Source of the DNA: Ricinus communis | Taxonomy: Eukaryota; Streptophyta; Magnoliopsida; Malpighiales; Euphorbiaceae | Length of the DNA stretch: 64,000 nucleotides | NCBI RefSeq assembly: GCF_019578655.1 | Contig: NC_063261.1 | Span: 12,390,216 to 12,454,215 of the forward strand | Reading direction: 5' to 3' | In this document: positions 11,040 through 21,629 of the stretch, piece by piece | Position numbering within the stretch: position 1 is the first letter of the stretch | Layout: each line of letters opens with the position of its first letter | The notes under the pieces: model-generated | Database searches by the model: none | What the model was told of the DNA's origin: nothing | What the model saw: the letters and a program-made list of their open reading frames with translations, nothing else | Program-made: the position numbers and the translations under genes

Positions 11040-14000
11040 TACCTAAAATCAAGTGAAACTGACTCCTTTTTGTAGGTGTGTCTTAAATCTACAAGCACAA
11101 ATCTTTGGCATGTTGATAGTGGATGTTCAAGGCATATAACGGGTGACAAGAGCCTCTTCGTAAATGTCAAGGACTATAAAGGAGGCAAAGTAACTTTCAA
11201 AAATGATGCCAAGGATAAGGTAATTAACATCGACTCCATTGGTAAGGATGATAAATCTTTCATTGATGATGTTTTCCTAGTCGATGGTTTGAAACATAAT
11301 TTATTAAGTGTGAGTCAATTGTATGATAAAGGGAACAAAGTCACTTTTGACTCCAATGGATGTCTTATCAATTCCCTAGTGGATGACAAAGTAATGTTCA
11401 AAGGTGAAAGAAGTGGTAACACCTACATAATTGACCTACACAATGTTGTTAATCAATCTTTTAAGTGTCTTGTGTATATTAGTGATGAGTCTTGGCTATG
11501 ACATAGAAGACTTGGACATGCAAGTATAGAGTTTCTACACAAGTTAGCCAAATAGGAGCTAGTAATGGGCTTTCCAAAATGAAGTTCATAAAAAACAAGC
11601 CTTACGAACCATATGTCAAATGGAAAAATAACATCTATCATCCTTTAAATCCAAAACTATTGTAAGTACCTCTAGACCACTTCAACTATTACATATGGAT
11701 TTGTTTGGACCTACTAGAGTAGCTAGTTTGGGTGGAAAGTCATATGCATTTGTGATTGTTAATGATTACTCTAGATTTACTTAGATTAATTTCCTTGCTC
11801 ATAAGAATGAAGCTTTCAATATTTTCAAATCTTTTGCAAAACGTGTTCAAAATGAAAAAGGGTATTTGATTTCCTCTATACGGAGTGATCATGAAAAAGA
11901 AATTGAAAATGATCTTTTGAAAACTTTTGTAAAGAATTTGAAATTTCTCACAATTTTTCATCTCATAGAACTCCCCAACAAAATGGAGTTGTGGAAAGGA
12001 AAATAGAACACTAGTGGAAATGGCTAGGATAATGCTCAATGAGTATAAACTTCCTTCTTATTTTTGGGCCGAAGCCGTTAACACTACTTTTTATGTTGCA
12101 AATAGAATTTTTAAAAGACTTTTACTAAATAAAACTTCTTATGAGCTTTGGAAAGGAAGACCACCTAAAGTCTCATATTTTAGAGTTTTTGGTTGCAAAT
12201 GCTACATTTTAAATACCAAGGACAATCTTGGAAAATTTGATGCCAAAACCGCTATAGGAATTTTCCTAGGATATCCCACCTCAAACAAAGCTTATAGAGT
12301 CTTTAATAAATGTATTCTAGTAGTTGAAGAGTCTATGGATGTTGTAATTTAATGAATTAAACAAGCTTGATCCTAGGAAAGGTTTTTGTGTGAATGATCT
12401 TATAGGTGCATTTGAGGAACTCAAAGTGAATGTTGATGACCCCTCAAAAGGAGTAAACGAACCTATAGAGGAAGTTTAGGAAGATCAATGCAATCAAGGT
12501 GGAACTCTAGACCCCCAAGAGATGGAAAGCTCCCAAAGTCTTTTAAAAGCTTGGAACTTCAAAAAGAATCATCTCCCTACTCAAGTCTTGGAGACTTATC
12601 GAAAGGTGTAAGTACTCGTTCTAAACTAGTAGCTTTAAATAATGTAGTTTTTATTTCTCAAATTAAGCCAAGGACCATCGATGAGGCTCTAAATGATGAG
12701 AGTTGGATTATTGCTATGCAAGATGAACTCAACCAATTTGAAAGAAACAAAGTATGGAAACTTGTTCCTAGACCTAAGGATAACCAAATTATAGGTTGTA
12801 AATGGGTGTTTAAAAACAAGCTAGATGAGCAAGGATCTATCACTAGAAATAAAGCTAGATTGGTTACAAAAGGTTACAACCAAGAGGAAGGCATTGATTA
12901 TGATGAGACCTCTGCTCCAGTTGCTAAATTAGAAGCTATTAGGATGCTTTTAGCATATGCATGTCACATAAATTTTAAATTATTTCAAACAGATGTGAAA
13001 AGTGCTTTTCTAAATGTTTTCATTGAGGAGGAAGTCTATGTTGAGCAACCTCCCAGTTTTGAAAGCCATAAGTTTCCCAATCATGTTTTTAAACTCTCTA
13101 AACCCTTGAATAAGTTGAAACAAGCTCCTAGAGCTTGGTATGAAAGGCTTAGTTCATTTTTAATTGAAAACGGATTTCAAAAGGGCAAGGTTGATACTAC
13201 TCTTTTTGTAATATAACATAAATATGATACACTAATTGTTCAAATTTATGTAGATGACATTGTATTTGGAGCTACTAATGAATTGCTTTATGAGGATTTT
13301 ACTAAGTGTATGACTAGGGAATTTAAAATGAGCATGATGGGAGAGCTCAAATTCTTTCTTGGTCTTCAAATCAAGCTAATCAAAGATGGAGTATTCATCA
13401 CCAATCCAAGTACACAAGAGAGCTCCTAAAGAAATTTGAGATTGATGGTTGCAAAGTAGCAAGACTCTAATGAGTGTCCCAACTAAATTGGACAAGAATA
13501 AGAAGAGTAAGAGCGTAAATAAAAAGCTCTATAGAGGTATGATCGACTCACTTTTATACTTAACTGCCTCTAAACGTGATATTATGTATAGTTTTTGCCT
13601 TTGTGCTAAATTTCAATCTTATCTAAAAGAGTCTAATTTAAATGTCGTCAAAAGAATTTTGAAATATTTGTGTGGAAACTTGAACTTAGGACTTTGGTAT
13701 CCTAGAGAAACTTCCTTTGATATAATAGGTTATTTGGATGTCGATTATGCTAGTAGTTTATTAGATAGAAAGAACACCTCTGGAACTTGCTATTTTCTAG
13801 GTGAATGCTTAGTGTCTTGGTTTAGTAAGAAACAAGTCTTGGTTTCTCTCTCCACCACGGAAGCCGAATATGTGGCGGCATGTTGTTGTTGTGCTCAAAT
13901 CCTTTAGATGAGTCAACAATTTAGAGATTATGGGAGAGAGGTTGAACACATTCCTATCAAATGTGACAACACTAGTGTTATAAACCTTTCTAGGAATCCT

Positions 14001-14198
14001 ATTCAATACTTTAGGAGAAAGCACATAGATATTAAACACCATTTCTTGAGAGATCTTGTTAAAAATGGTAATGTAGTACTAAAGTATGTTGATACAAATA
14101 AACAACTAGCCGATATTTTCACTATACCCCTAAATGAGGAGAGAATGAATTTCATAAAAAGAGAACTAGGAATGATAGATGGAAGCACCTTAGCTTAA
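11040..14198 (+). pseudogene. Copia-2 pol (PR-INT-RT-RH)
   Basis: Domains run in copia order. The protease reads WHVDSGCSRHIT near 11103, with the DSG triad intact, and the LLSVSQL block is at about 11305. The pre-integrase has HRRLGHAS at about 11500. The integrase core has HMDLFGPTR near 11690, RSDHEKE in place of the usual RSDHGTE, and QQNGVVER near 11980, followed by FGCKCYILN. The reverse transcriptase covers 12488-13350 with IGCKWVFKNK, QTDVKSAFLN and, past a stop at about 13214, YVDDIVFGATN. RNase H covers 13449-14198 with SWFSKKQVLVSLSTTEAEY and KHIDIKHHFLRD. About six stops or frameshifts separate the pieces. It would have made the enzymes for cDNA synthesis and integration. Confidence 0.9.
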
Positions 14199-14765
14199 AT
14201 TCTTGCCAATTGTGTATAATCTTTTATTTGTAATGCTTATACTTGTGTTTTATTTTCTAGTGCAACATTTGAGTATTGAATTTATCCTTGCACTAGATCA
14301 CCTTTAATGTTTGTGCATTTCAATACTTATACATGAAATAATGTGATCAATGTAAAAAGAGCATGCTCATTCATTTATTTTTGCATAGTTTTTTGTACGA
14401 AATTACAAAAAGCGCTCGCGCATTATAGGTCCGTACGCAATCTTGGAAATGACCTTAAAAGCTAGCTCATGACTTCTCAGCGCATCCGCGGTTTCTTAAA
14501 ATTATAGCCATTGTGACTATTTTTTTAAAAATGCAACCACGCTTCTTATCGATTTCATCAAAAAAATAGCCGTTATAGATTTTTAAAAAATCAGTTTTAA
14601 TGTGAAACTAGCCATTTTTTACCGTTTCCACACCCCTTTAAGGCTATAAAAGCCACATCTTACACATTTGCATCACTTTTTCACAATTATTCAATTAAAC
14701 TTTCAAAAATTCATCTTTTCTTTTTTAAAAATTCCAAATTTCTCTTCCTTTTCCTCAAGATAAGC

Positions 14766-15960
14766 ATGAAGCCAAGAAAAGCTGTTAGGAGGAATTTTAT
14801 CATCCGAATCAATCGTAGAAAGAATGAAGGGAGTGAATGATGAACTAAAAATTAAGTATATGACCATAGAGAGAAAAGAAACTCAACCTAGTAGATTCTT
14901 TGATTAAGAAGTCCTCCTTAAGCTTGGTATTTCATAAGAGGTACAAACACTCCTTGATAATGTAGGGCTTAAAGACTTTTTCCTTCCTCTAATCTTAGAA
15001 AATGGATTTAAGAATCTCACTAAGGAATCTCTTTGGGGAGAAAGAACCCTTTCTTGAACCCAATTCTCCTCCATCTTTGGTTTTTAAGAAAGAAGCCATC
15101 TCTCAATTATTGAATATCTTATAGAGATGCCTCTTTCTTTTTTTCCAATTTTTGAAGCAAATCTCAACTAAAGAAACCCATTCTAAAGAATCCCTTTCTA
15201 AAGATCTTAAATCCCTAACATATTGCGTAGTGCATAGGATCATAGCCACCAATATCCATACAAAGGATAATGGGGTTGAGAAAGTTCCATAAAAAGATCT
15301 TTTCCTCTATACAATGATTCATGGTAAGCGCATCCTCACTTCTAAATTTTTTCTTGATCACCTTTTTCATCTTGGCAATACTCAAAAAGGTGTCATTCTT
15401 GTCTCCTCCCATATCATCAAAATTGCCACGCACTTCCTAGCCCTTACTCCCATCACCAAAACTTATTTAACTCCTCATATTTCACCACTTTTGCTAGGCT
15501 TAGCTTTCTGAAAGCATGCCAAAGTCATTAGACTTGGACCTAAGTGGGAAATAGATGGGGATTTCTTTCTTCTTATAAGGGAATATGTAGATGATAGGAA
15601 GAAAAGGAAGAAAGACCATAGGATCCCAAGTGAACCAACTCCTTCTTCTTTTCCTACATCATCTTTTCTTTCTTTTGAAAACAAAGTCCTTAAGCAAATG
15701 AAAAAAAAACTTGGAATTATCTCCACCATTATATGCGACTTAGTAGAAATCTAAAACGCTCACAAGATTCCTCATTGTCATGTAAAGGATTGGGAAGAAG
15801 AAGAAGATGCTGCAATTCCACCTCCTCAAGCAAGCTCTTATGGAAAAGGAAAGGAGCTTATGGTCTATCAAGAGGAAGAAGAAGAAGAGGTGATGAAGAA
15901 GAAGATTGAAATCTTCATTTTTATTTTTTTTTATTTTATTTCCTCACTTCTCATTTTATT
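14766..15960 (+). pseudogene. Copia-2 post-pol third frame (env-like or transposon-protein-like remnant)
   Basis: Between pol and the PPT lie about 2.2 kb. Part is recognisably old coding sequence: 14881-15055 reads SRFFD, then LLDNVGLKDFFLPLILENGF; 15182-15511 reads in one frame with a single stop, including LTYCVVHRIIATNIH, GKRILTSKFFLDHLFHLG and ITKTYLTPHISPLLLGLAF. An acidic stretch rich in Glu codons follows near 15790-15900. The middle block resembles the 'putative plant transposon protein' domain often found downstream of pol in Sire-type copia elements, also called env-like. That match is from memory and moderate. No start or signal peptide can be assigned. Confidence 0.5.
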
Positions 15961-16418
15961 TTTCCTTCTCATGCATGTCTTCCTTTCATTGATCACATAT
16001 ATGTATAGTATTCTCTTTATAAATACAATTTTATCGTATTTTTCTTATCTCTTTGCAATTTACCTTTCTTGTTCTTTTTAATTTTGTCAAAGGAGGAGAG
16101 AAATCTAAATTGATTAATACCTAAAGAGGAAAAGAAATCTATGAAGAGAAATCTAAATTGATTAATACTTAACATGAGTAATTGATTACTAAAAGTTATC
16201 AAGTATGTGCCTAATTGATCAAAAGGGGAAGTATAAACCAAATATGCTTACTCACAAAAACTAAAGGGGAGAAAATGCAAACATTAAGGGGGAGTAACAA
16301 ATTATTAAATTACTTTAAGTAAATTTATTCTTTGGCTCTTGAATGTTAGTTATTAGCTATTTAATTGCACCTATATTTAATTAGTTCTGAATTTTCAATC
16401 AATTTAGTTGTCAAAATT

Positions 16419-16432
16419 AAAAAGGGGGAGAT
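16419..16432 (+). other. Copia-2 polypurine tract
   Basis: AAAAAGGGGGAGAT ends exactly at the first base of the 3' LTR. This is the expected plus-strand primer for copia reverse transcription. Confidence 0.85.
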
Positions 16433-17605
16433 TGTTGACCTAAGATGTAATTGATTTCTATTTTGATCCTAACAACTAAATTGATTATCTCTAACATCAT
16501 GACTGAGTGTCTATGTGACAGAGCACCAAAGGAACCAAGTTTATCCTAAACATTCTTAAGTCTTGAAACAAGTACTACAAAAAGACTCCAAAAACATAAG
16601 GGCGCTTACAAGATGCGGGGATGTTTTTCATATGACCAAAAGTATACGAGACGTTGAAAATTCCACCTAACAGCAATCCAATTGCTTCATGACACCTGGC
16701 AGTCAAAGTGTCAAAGCTTTAAGAAGCACGAGGGCGCTTCAGAAGCGCAAAGGTGCCTCATTTTAGGCCTTGAGACAAAAACTGGCAAAAGATAGTGCGA
16801 TGAGAAGCGCGAGGGCGCTTCTAGGCACAAACAAGGCAAGCGCGAGGGCGCTATTATAACGAGGGGATAATTTTCACAATTAATGCAATGTCAGTAACCG
16901 TTGAGACATCAACCACCCTATTAGTGCCACATGGCTGAAGCTGTTGGAGTCCCAATGTCTCTTTTCAGAAAGTGCAAGTGCGCTTGGAAAGTGTAGGGGT
17001 GCTTTCCATGACTTTAGGCAATTTTTGCCAAGTCATCAAATCTTGCAATTAAAGAGTTTTGGCCTCATTATTAACGTCTCCAAGGAGTTGGTATGTTTAT
17101 AAATATCCTTCTTAAAGACTTTATAACTAAGTGTGTAAGTTAGATATACTAAAACTCTTGCAAATTTATTTTTCAACTTTCTACACTCAATTTCTTTTTT
17201 ATAAAGTGTATTAAGTTAAAATTTTTTGTTCAACTAAAACTCAAAAGAGAAAAGGAATTTGTTGTTGAATAACTATCAATACTCAAGGGTTAAAGGACTT
17301 AGTGAGAGATTTATTTACTAAGGGAAGAGGTTTAGTGTGAGCCTTGAAAACTCCAAGTTATTGGGTACACTTGTAAAATCCAAATGTTGTAATCCTTATG
17401 ATTATAATGAAATATTTAAGTATGATCTTGAGGAGTGCATGTAGGGAGGTTTATTCCCGAACCACTATAAATCTTTTGTGTCATCTTCTCTAACCCTTAC
17501 TCTCTCTATATTAGCCTTAGTCTCTTGTGTTTTTACTTGAAATTATTATCTTACGCAATTTAAGGTTATCAATTCAATCCCCCTTCTTAGTTCTAAAGGA
17601 CAATA
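16433..17605 (+). repeat. Copia-2 3' LTR
   Basis: It begins TGTTGACC after the PPT and aligns with 7906-9037. It keeps several good copies of a GC-rich palindromic unit built on AAGCGCGAGGGCGCTT (16723-16740, 16803-16822, 16838-16852). The right end is taken near ACAATA before TAAGC and is approximate. Confidence 0.85.
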
Positions 17606-17741
17606 TAAGCTTCTCCATATCCAAAGATGGATCCCGAATCCAACTCCATATTTTTGTATCTTAGACTTTAATTTTATTATTTAACAAACTATTCCTTTAA
17701 ATACAAACAGTTTATATTTACAAGTAACTAATACAACAATC
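17606..17741. other. Short CACTA-owned segment between Copia-2 and repeat X
   Basis: No motif is seen in this stretch. It is assigned to the CACTA shell only by position, since the sequences on both sides are later insertions. Confidence 0.35.
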
Positions 17742-17832
17742 TGAGGTCCTATGTGGCCCAATTTATTAAGCCCAACTTAGATTAAATTTATTAATCTATT
17801 TTACTAATTAATTATGTACAAAGCTTAACCTA

Positions 17833-17861
17833 TGTAATACCCAATTCTTTTAAAAAAATAA

Positions 17862-17899
<38 letters not shown>

Positions 17900-20096
17900 T
17901 AATAATAGTAATAAATATAAAAAAAAAAGAAGAAAAGAAAAATTTTTCCTTCCTTTTTCTTTTTCCCCTCCCCTTTTCTTCCTTCCCTTCTCCCTTTCCC
18001 TCCTCTTCTCTCCCTTCTCCCCGATGCCGACTTTAGCCCTCGCCGTCTACGCCGACCAAGCCGCTGCCTCCGCCAGCTTCCTTCCCCCTTCCTCCCGCTA
18101 CTGCACCGCCTTCCCCTCTTCCTTTCATTTCCGTGCGACGTCGATCGGAGGAAAAGGGACTGTCGTCGCTGTTTCGGCCCCCTACCGGCGTTCTTTCAGC
18201 AAACCGACACCGGATTCAGACTCCCCAGCCTTGAAAACCCCAGAAGCGACCCTCCTTGTCGTGAAATCCTCCGCCGGTAGCCTCAGGAAGCTTCACCGGA
18301 GCAGCACCTTTCTGGCCCCGATCCGGTGCCTTCCAGCCATTTTCCAGCCGAAACTCTTGTATTTTTGGACCCTCGCAACTCGAGCTTCACGTAGGCGATT
18401 TCGGACGAATTCTGACATTGTTAGCAGGACCGGCTTCTAAACCTTGGTGTTCTTCGAACGCGTGAAATATTGCAATTTCGACTCGGTATAATTTTATTTA
18501 GACCCTAAAAATAATGTTGTAATTTTAAAAAAATATTGTAGCTATTAATTATCAGTGATGGATAATTTAAAAATTATTTGGGTTTAATTATTTGTGATTA
18601 TGATGTGTTGCAGAGTCGAGAAAATTAATACAGTTTTGATGGCCCGACTCCCGTTAATTGATCGCAATATATCTAAAGTGTTTTTGGCAGGTTCTGCATC
18701 CATTTTATGGGGGGGGGGGGGGGGGGTGGGTAAACGTCTGTAATTTAGGGAGGTTCTACTGACAATTCTCGAGTCTAAAGTAATTTTAGACAGCCTAATC
18801 TAAGGATCTAGGCCTAGAAAAAATTTAAGAATGTCTATTAATTGAGTTTTTTCGTGAATAGATAATTCATTCTTCCCGCCAGCTCCACCCGAGGTGTAGG
18901 AGTGGACTGAGGAGCAAGACAAAACTATGAGTTAAAATCATTTAATCACTGCATTATTGACATGTCTAAATTTAATGCGATGTTTTAGTGATTTATGTTT
19001 AATATGATTATCAGTATCTCATTATAAATAATTTCATTTAATTAGTAATTACCACAATTAATACTAATATTATTATCTGTAAAATTATCTCATTATTTTT
19101 GAAATCACAATTAATGTTATTTTAATACTATTATAATTAATTCTTTACATAAATTGCACGCTTGCTTTATTTGAGATTCTAAATGCTTAATTTCAGTATG
19201 TTGTTGAATAATGATGTTAGTCTATGACTATTATATTTATATTATGATTATGACAATGGAATGAGGCTATAGTAGAACATGCCATCTGATGGGTTGCATT
19301 AGGACCGCACCGGTAATAATCAGGGACAGGTAACAAGGTTATGTTTGGATTTTGCCCTGATCGAGTATAACGCTCTAGGCTATGAAAGCTTGACTGCCGG
19401 AGAAAGGTGCCTGGTCGAGAAATGCTCTCTGAGCGCCGGCTTAGTTGGGAATGAAGTGTCCAGGCTGGATGTAAGGACCCTGGTTGAGCTTTACTCTCTG
19501 GGCGCCAGACCTATTAGAATAAGAGAGCCTAAAGGCTACTAGCATTTTGGGTTAGGGTTATGCTGAGGCACTCGTCCCATAAGTCTTAAAATGTATATTA
19601 TTTCTAAATTATAGCGTGACTCGTATTTAATATACAATGGCATGATATACTGAATTAATAAATATTATTTATTGAGGAGACTACATTAATTATAGGATTA
19701 TTTGATTTTAACTCATTCTCGAGATTGACAGTCTCAAACTTATTTTTTTTCAGGTGACAGGTAGAGTTCTTCGCCATCCTGTATTTTGACAGCCGACTTC
19801 TTTCTTCATCGGGCTTATTGTAAATAATCTGTACTTTTATATTTTCTATTATTTTACATTCTAAACCTTCCGTAGTAATACTTTTCATTTGTCATGATTG
19901 TTTTGGTCCATTATGGACATGAAATATTATCAAAGACCAGTTAGATTGGTATGTGGCATGTCAGTCTTGATTAATTATATATTTTTATAAGCATTTCATT
20001 GAATTATCAGTTTGTAAGGCTTACTACGAGATTCAGTGGTCTTAAGCCTACCCATTCTCTAGTGCTGGTCACGGGCCCACAGATCAGGTCGTGATA
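17833..20096 (+). repeat. Gypsy 5' LTR
   Basis: Recognisable zones are an ATA trinucleotide run (about 17863-17910), a pyrimidine tract (17940-18020), a GC-rich zone (18020-18440) with an accidental 138-codon open frame, an 18-G run (18709-18726) and a hairpin cassette (19283-19525). All align with the 3' LTR at 25108-27326 and none is a gene. The final dinucleotide is TA where the 3' LTR has CA. Confidence 0.93.
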
Positions 20097-20100
20097 AAGT

Positions 20101-20113
20101 TGGTATCAGAGCC
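20101..20113 (+). other. Gypsy primer-binding site
   Basis: TGGTATCAGAGCC follows the 5' LTR by four bases and is the standard plant initiator-Met tRNA primer site. Confidence 0.92.
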
Positions 20114-20282
20114 TAGGTTTAGTTTCCTTCAACCTATGTTAGGTTCATTAACTATTGCAAAAATTAGAAAATCAAGTCTGTCCTTTCGTGTTTCGTTGAT
20201 TCTAGTATTTGTGCTATACATTAGAGAGTCTGTTGGCTTTAATAGCTTCATTGCTTATTTTCACCATGCCGAACTCTGCGAA

Positions 20283-21500
20283 GGCTAGGATGAGTTTTCT
20301 GCTCAGACAATCCCTCCAGCCCCAGCCCGTGGTACCAGAAGGCGAGGTAGGTCTCGAGCAGAGACTCAACCTGATCATAGTGAGACTTAGGAGGCACATG
20401 GTGCTAGTGGAGTCCCAGTGGAGGCATTTGTAACCGATATGACTGGGATGTAGAGGGCCTTAGAGTAGTTATTAGTCTTCCAGCAGTAGCAGGCTGCCCA
20501 AGGTTCAAGAAGCCGTGGTAGTGGGTCCGATATCAAGAATCCGGACGATGTTCCCATGTTTGAGTACACTAAATTGAGACCCGTGGAATTTGATGGGACA
20601 GCTGGGAACCCTTTGGACTTCCTGGATGAGGTCGAGAAAAGGGCATCCGACTTGCACTATTCTGATAGGAGGACAATCGAGATGGTCAGATTTTCTTTGA
20701 AGGGGATAGCATCTCAGTGGTTTAGAGACTATATCCGCACCCTTTTGGATGGATTGTCGTGGAGACAGTTCAAAGACAAGTTTGAAGAGTATTTCATCCC
20801 TTTTAGCGTAAGACAAGAGTATAGAGAGAGATTTGAAAGGATGATTAAGGAAGACCTGTCAGTAGCTGAATACACCAGACAGTCTGTACAGCTGACTAGG
20901 TATGCACCCTATGCTGTGGGGACCGAGGAGCAAAAGAACAGCAAGTATATTTCAAGACTCGTCCAGAGTTTGTCTCCTTGGTTCAGTCTAGGAGGAGCAG
21001 CTTCCTAGAAGTGACTGATATGACCAAACAAATAGACATGACCTTGCGAGGATTTGGCCAGGGGACTGACGATGATAGGAAAAAGAAGACTAAGACTGAA
21101 GGTCAGTCTAGTGCGCAGCCAGTTGTGCAGTACTACGGCAGTGGAGGCTACTCCAGAGGTTCCGACCAGCAGGCCGAGCAAAGAGGCTACTGTACCCATC
21201 GAAAGGGTAGACAGAATTGAAAAAGTAGCAGAGGATTCAAACCTTGACAAGGCTTCAATGGTAGTGGGCAGAGTTCAGGCTACAGCAGCTCTAGTTCTGG
21301 GGCTAGCACTTGTCAGATGTGCGGCAGGTCACATCAGGGACCGTGCCTAGCTTCCAGCGAAGCCTGTTTCAAGTGTGTCGAGATGGGTTATATGGCTCGA
21401 GCATGCCCTCGCTACTTCAGCCAGCCAGCTTTTCCTCAGGGCTCATCTGCTAGTGCGACCGACCAACTTTTTCCTACAGCTCCGGGATATTTTTAGGGTG
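20283..21500 (+). pseudogene. Gypsy gag
   Basis: The frame starts near 20289 (AQTIPPAPARGTRRRG) with a few stops, then is open from 20556: KLRPVEFDGTAGNPLDFL, SLKGIASQWFRDY, WRQFKDKFEEYF, the Retrotrans_gag capsid signature. After a frameshift near 20990 come FLEVTDMTKQ and a low-complexity Gly/Ser/Gln stretch. The nucleocapsid (about 21313-21410) has CQMCGRSHQGPC and then CFKCVEMGYMARACP. In the second knuckle the zinc-binding His is Tyr (GYMA for GHMA) and the usual Gly is Val. The product would have packaged element RNA. Confidence 0.9.
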
Positions 21501-21629
21501 TATCTCAGTTTGTCGGCCAGTAGGGCCATGGTTTTGGAGGTAGATCTGTGGGAGGTCGATCTAGGGGCAGAGTTCAAAGTCAAGCTTCAAGCTCTCAGCA
21601 ATCAGGCCGTAGGCAAGCGAGAGTGTTCA

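Larger units (their letters stand above)
7906..17605 (+). mobile_element. Copia-2: full-length, degenerate Sire-like Ty1/copia element
   Basis: Two long LTRs beginning TGTTGACC (7906-9037 and 16433-17605) enclose a PBS, gag, pol, a long post-pol region and a PPT. The flanks are GAAGC (7901-7905) and TAAGC (17606-17610), a 5-bp duplication with one mismatch. LTRs over 1.1 kb, a YVDDIVFGATN reverse transcriptase motif and a decayed third frame after pol fit the Sire/Maximus lineage. The two LTRs have diverged visibly by substitutions and indels, and every frame is broken, so it is old and immobile. It sits in the CACTA shell. Confidence 0.88.

Noticed and set aside
17863..17910. Regular ATA repeats considered as a CRISPR-like or satellite array
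   Set aside because: It is a trinucleotide microsatellite within an LTR, present also at 25139-25182. There are no spacers.
18024..18440. Open frame of 138 codons starting MPTLALAV, with a related frame at 25293-25562
   Set aside because: Both lie in the GC-rich zone of the gypsy LTRs and differ by frameshifts. They are LTR sequence with chance open frames, not a gene.
19345..19542. Small protein-like frame repeated at 26502-26771
   Set aside because: It is a translation of the LTR hairpin cassette and owes its conservation to the DNA or RNA repeats; frames are not kept in the other LTRs.
20101..20113. tRNA-Met-like sequences at this and three other sites
   Set aside because: Only the 12-13 bases complementary to the tRNA 3' end are present, next to LTRs. 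They are primer-binding sites, not tRNA genes.
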